Notes under the pieces: generated by a model
The model's database searches: none
The model's input: only the letters and a program-made list of their open reading frames with translations
What the model was told of the DNA's origin: nothing
Position numbers and translations under genes: made by a program
Part shown: positions 7,311 through 10,257 of the stretch, one piece after another
Numbering within the stretch: position 1 is the stretch's first letter
Layout of the letters: the number at the start of each line of letters is the position of its first letter
Source: Dehalococcoidia bacterium
GTDB taxonomy: Bacteria > Chloroflexota > Dehalococcoidia > GIF9 > AB-539-J10
DNA length: 10,257 nucleotides
Assembly (NCBI GenBank): GCA_030612345.1
Contig: JAUWOB010000017.1
Location: forward strand, 1-10,257
Direction: 5' to 3'

Positions 7311-7376
7311 AGCCGGCTGGCTAAAGCCGAGCAGATTTTCCTGGAGTAGACCGGCAGATAACCAGACGGCTTTTTT
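7311..7376 (+). promoter_or_regulatory. structured leader with possible attenuator before rpsL
   Basis: AGCCGGCTGG (7311-7320) can pair with CCAGACGGCT (7362-7371) with one mismatch, and T6 (7371-7376) follows, giving a terminator-like long-range hairpin. A competing local hairpin, CGGCT (7314-7318) with AGCCG (7325-7329), uses the same upstream strand. A third option pairs AAAGCCG (7323-7329) with CGGCTTT (7367-7373). These mutually exclusive pairings 14 nt ahead of the rpsL ribosome binding site suggest attenuation or a protein-binding leader. It is a paper-folding reading only. Confidence 0.4.
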
Positions 7377-7403
7377 GATTGCCCAAAATAAGGGAGTAAA
7401 TGA

Positions 7404-7820
7404 ATGCCAACAGTTAACCAGCTTGTTCGTAAAGGGCGGCAGAAACTGGGAAAGAAGAGCGACGTCCCGGCACTGCACTACACGCGGAATACGATGAAAG
7501 GTCAAGTCAGATGGACCTCGGGCGCCCCTCAGAAGAGAGGTGTATGCATTCAGGTTAAGGCAGTGACGCCAAAGAAGCCTAACTCGGCGCTACGCAAGGT
7601 TGCCCGTGTTAGATTGACTAATGGCATGGAAGTGACTGCCTATATTCCGGGCGAAGGGCATAATCTGCAGGAACACTCGGTAGTCTTGATTCGTGGCGGC
7701 CGGGTTAAAGATGTTCCTGGAGTTCGCTACCATATCATCCGCGGCACCCTGGATACGGAAGCAGTAGCTAATCGCAGGCAAGGTCGCAGCAGGTATGGGG
7801 CCAAGGCACAGAAGAAATAG
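7404..7820 (+). CDS. rpsL: 30S ribosomal protein S12
   Basis: This 138-aa S12 forms part of the decoding centre of the small subunit. It begins [11 protein letters not shown]. The loop [11 protein letters not shown] (residues 55-65) carries Lys57, equivalent to E. coli Lys43, in the unmutated, streptomycin-sensitive state. The second loop [14 protein letters not shown] is also intact, including the Asp that many bacteria methylthiolate. Compared with E. coli S12 it has an extra stretch of about 14 residues before PQKRGVC, as in Gram-positive S12. AGGGAG (7391-7396) gives a good start at ATG 7404. First gene of the str operon; rpsG follows 12 bp later. Confidence 0.98.
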   Translation: MPTVNQLVRKGRQKLGKKSDVPALHYTRNTMKGQVRWTSGAPQKRGVCIQVKAVTPKKPNSALRKVARVRLTNGMEVTAYIPGEGHNLQEHSVVLIRGGRVKDVPGVRYHIIRGTLDTEAVANRRQGRSRYGAKAQKK

Positions 7821-7832
7821 CAAGGATGTCAC

Positions 7833-8306
7833 ATGCCAAGAGACGCTAGAAAAGTAGTAAAAAGAATACCGTCACCCGATGCCAAATACAACAGCATCAC
7901 TGTGGCCAAATTCATCAACAGGCTCATGGTACGGGGGCAAAAAGCTACGGCGGAGCATATTGTCTATAATGCCCTGCAGCTCGCTGCGCAGCAGGTGAAC
8001 AGCAATCCTGAAGAAGCCTTAGAGCGAGCGATCAGGAATGCCACGCCGCTGCTCACGGTCAAATCACGCCGTGTTGGTGGGGCGACCTATCAGGTTCCCA
8101 TGGAGGTTGCCGAGGATCGGGGGCGTGCTCTGGCCATGAGGTGGCTCATAGCTTCGGCGCGTTCTCGCAGTGGCAAAGCCATGGAGGAGAAGCTGGCAAG
8201 CGAGTTGGTTGACGCTGTCAATGGTCGTGGAGCAGCAATTAAGAAACGTGAGGATATTCACAAGATGGCAGAGGCTAACAAGGCCTTTGCTCACTATCGT
8301 TGGTGA
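7833..8306 (+). CDS. rpsG: 30S ribosomal protein S7
   Basis: S7 binds the 3' major domain of 16S rRNA, starts assembly of the 30S head and lines the E site. The 157 residues match the usual length. Typical segments are KFINRLMVRGQKATAEHIVY around 26-45, AIRNATPLLTVKSRRVGGATYQVP around 66-89, RGRALAMRWLIASARSR around 95-111, and the end KAFAHYRW. AAGGATG (7822-7828) provides the ribosome binding site for ATG 7833. The reading frame is intact, and nothing unusual is seen. Confidence 0.98.
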   Translation: MPRDARKVVKRIPSPDAKYNSITVAKFINRLMVRGQKATAEHIVYNALQLAAQQVNSNPEEALERAIRNATPLLTVKSRRVGGATYQVPMEVAEDRGRALAMRWLIASARSRSGKAMEEKLASELVDAVNGRGAAIKKREDIHKMAEANKAFAHYRW

Positions 8307-8348
8307 TAAGTCGTGTTAAAAGCAGTACTTGAGGCAAAGGACAAACTC

Positions 8349-10257
8349 ATGTCGCGGATCTTCCCTTTGGAGAAAATACGGAATATAGGGATCATTGCTC
8401 ATATAGATGCCGGCAAAACCACGGCGACTGAGATGATTCTCCACCACGCAGGGCGCACTTATAAGATCGGAAGCGTGGATGAGGGCACCGCCGTAATGGA
8501 CTGGATGGAGCAAGAGAGGGAACGAGGTATTACCATTAGTTCAGCGGCTACTACATGTCGCTGGCGAGAGTGCTGCATAAACATCATCGATACCCCCGGG
8601 CACGTAGATTTCACCGCCGAGGTGGAGCGCAGCCTCCGTGTGTTAGACGGCGGCGTCGTGATTTTCGATGGCGTCGCTGGAGTTGAAGCTCAATCAGAGG
8701 CTGTGTGGCGACAGGCAGACAAGTACGGCGTGGCCAGGATTTGTTTTATCAACAAGATGGACCGGCTTGGCGCTGATTTTCAGCACACTGTGAGCATGAT
8801 CAACGAAAGGCTGCAGGCCAGGGCATTGCCGATACAGCTCCCTATAGGCGGTGAGAAACTTTTCCGAGGCATTCTTGACCTCGTAGAGAGTAGAGCCATT
8901 GCCTTCCCTACTGATAACAATCACGCTTCAATCGAAGTAGGCGAGACTCTGTTGGTTAAGCATCGTCAGGCATTGGTTGAGAACCTCGCGGAGATGGATG
9001 AAGAGATCATGGTATTGTACCTCAACGGGCAGGATGTCTCCGCTTCGCAGCTTAAGGCAGCTATAAGGAGGCAGACCATTTCTAATCGCATAGTGCCTGT
9101 GCTTTGTGGCAGCGCCCTGAGGGATAAGGGGATCGAGCTACTGCTGGATGCTATTGTGGACTATCTTCCCTCGCCGCTGGATATTCGCCCCGCTCTGGCT
9201 AAGGATCCCGGGAACGGAAAAGAAATCATGTGTTTGCCGAGCGATGATGAGCCGTTTTCGGCTCTGGCGTTCAAAACGGTTTCTGACCCGTTTATGGGCA
9301 GACTGGTCTACCTGCGCGTATACTCAGGGACGGTAAAGGCCGGGGCCCGCGTGCTGAACCCTACCATTGATAAGAAAGAGAGATTGGGAAAGCTATACGT
9401 TATGCATGCTGATCACCGCGAAGAGATTGACCACACTGAGACCGGGAGCATCGTAGCTAGCCTGGGGCTCAGGATGACCTCGACAGGTGATACCCTTTGT
9501 GAACCTGCACGACCCGTGCTGTTCGAGAGCATACGATTTGCTGAGCCGGTGCTTTCCATGGCTGTTGAGCCCAAAACTAAGCTCGACCAGGTCAGGTTAG
9601 ACGATGCTCTGGCCAAACTCGCTATTGAAGACCCTACCTTCAAGATTTACCATGACACGGAGACAGGCCAGACTCTGATCTCCGGGATGGGCGAACTCCA
9701 TCTCGAGGTGTTGATGGAGCGTATGTTTCGCGAATACGGGGTAAGGGTCAACGCCGGCAAGCCTCAGGTCGCTTACAAGGAAACAATCACCGTTCCCGTG
9801 GAATCTGAAGGACGGTTTGTCCGTCAATCCGGAGGCAAGGGGCAATATGGGCATGTTTGGCTCAGAATTGAGCCAGGCGAGCGCGGCAGCGGATTCGAGT
9901 TTCGCGATCAGATCCGAGGTGGCGCTGTACCTAAGGAATACGTTCCCTCAATAGAAGCTGGCGTGAAGTCAGTTCTGCAGAGTGGGGCACTGGCTGGTTA
10001 TCCTGTAATGGATGTTAAAGTGACTGTATATGATGGGAGTTTTCACGAGGTCGATTCTTCGGACGTTGCCTTTAGGATGGCAGCCTTCATGGCGATGAGA
10101 GATGGGATAGATAAAGCGAAGCCAATAATCCTCGAGCCGATTATGAAAATGGAGATAACAACCCCCAATCAATTCTTGGGAGATGTTATCGGCGACTTGA
10201 ACTCCAGAAGAGCTCGTATCGAAGGCGTTGAGAGTCGTACTGAACTCTCGGGTGTTC
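8349..10257 (+). CDS. fusA: elongation factor G, 3' end beyond the window
   Basis: EF-G is the GTPase that drives translocation and, with RRF, ribosome recycling. About 636 codons are present of roughly 690, with no stop before the window ends. The GTPase motifs are G1 AHIDAGKTT (17-25), G2 RGITI (59-63), G3 DTPGH (81-85, including the catalytic His85) and G4 NKMD (135-138). Later domains are present: KTKLDQVRLDDAL, then ISGMGELHLEV in domain III, and GGKGQYGHVW in domain IV. Domain V begins near EPIMKMEITTP and is cut off after the RRARIEGVESRTELSGV region. ATG 8349 follows AAAGGA (8336-8341) at good spacing. GTG 8313, in frame 12 codons upstream, has no clear ribosome binding site. Third gene of the str operon, 42 bp after rpsG. 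Confidence 0.97.
   Translation, partial: MSRIFPLEKIRNIGIIAHIDAGKTTATEMILHHAGRTYKIGSVDEGTAVMDWMEQERERGITISSAATTCRWRECCINIIDTPGHVDFTAEVERSLRVLDGGVVIFDGVAGVEAQSEAVWRQADKYGVARICFINKMDRLGADFQHTVSMINERLQARALPIQLPIGGEKLFRGILDLVESRAIAFPTDNNHASIEVGETLLVKHRQALVENLAEMDEEIMVLYLNGQDVSASQLKAAIRRQTISNRIVPVLCGSALRDKGIELLLDAIVDYLPSPLDIRPALAKDPGNGKEIMCLPSDDEPFSALAFKTVSDPFMGRLVYLRVYSGTVKAGARVLNPTIDKKERLGKLYVMHADHREEIDHTETGSIVASLGLRMTSTGDTLCEPARPVLFESIRFAEPVLSMAVEPKTKLDQVRLDDALAKLAIEDPTFKIYHDTETGQTLISGMGELHLEVLMERMFREYGVRVNAGKPQVAYKETITVPVESEGRFVRQSGGKGQYGHVWLRIEPGERGSGFEFRDQIRGGAVPKEYVPSIEAGVKSVLQSGALAGYPVMDVKVTVYDGSFHEVDSSDVAFRMAAFMAMRDGIDKAKPIILEPIMKMEITTPNQFLGDVIGDLNSRRARIEGVESRTELSGV

Overview
The window looks like a bacterial chromosome segment with ordinary ATG/GTG starts, Shine-Dalgarno sites and four consensus-like sigma-A/sigma-70 promoters. 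My best guess is an anaerobic member of the Chloroflexota (Dehalococcoidia-like) or a neighbouring phylum. This rests on three things: a HadAB-type dehydratase combined with a Bacillus-type FabL enoyl reductase, an Fe-S 'U32' protein of a kind I associate with anaerobes and archaea, and an S12 of the longer Gram-positive-like form. The taxon is an inference, not a reading.

Layout from left to right. Positions 7-78 hold a tRNA with anticodon CAT, followed by two candidate intrinsic terminators. A perfect promoter (403-430) and a palindromic operator (436-456) then drive a compact fatty-acid/phospholipid operon: hadA-like, hadB-like, plsX, acpP, fabL-type enoyl-ACP reductase and fabF (471-4630). 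The genes nearly touch, and plsX and acpP overlap by 4 bases. The operon is followed by the decayed 3' third of a canonical fabG (4651-4928), which carries a frameshift. A second strong promoter with a 21-bp operator (5040-5060) drives a 384-aa U32-family Fe-S protein (5150-6304) with its own candidate terminator. A third perfect promoter (6585-6612) drives a 52-aa membrane miniprotein resembling DUF3096 (6660-6818). A degenerate transposase fragment with IS-end repeats (about 6964-7206, minus strand) follows. The window ends with a fourth promoter, a structured leader with a possible attenuator, and the str operon rpsL-rpsG-fusA, with fusA running off the window.

How the genes fit together. 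HadAB dehydrates 3-hydroxyacyl-ACP, FabL reduces the resulting enoyl-ACP, FabF condenses the next malonyl unit, AcpP carries the chain, and PlsX hands the finished acyl group to phospholipid synthesis as acyl-phosphate. The missing elongation step is the ketoreductase, and it is the fabG remnant that sits, broken, at the operon's end.

The main discovery candidate is regulatory. The operators at 436-456 and 5040-5060 match at 18 of 21 positions and sit at the same place relative to the -10 box, so one unseen repressor probably controls both the fatty-acid operon and the U32 gene. That would place this poorly understood U32 Fe-S protein in a lipid regulon.
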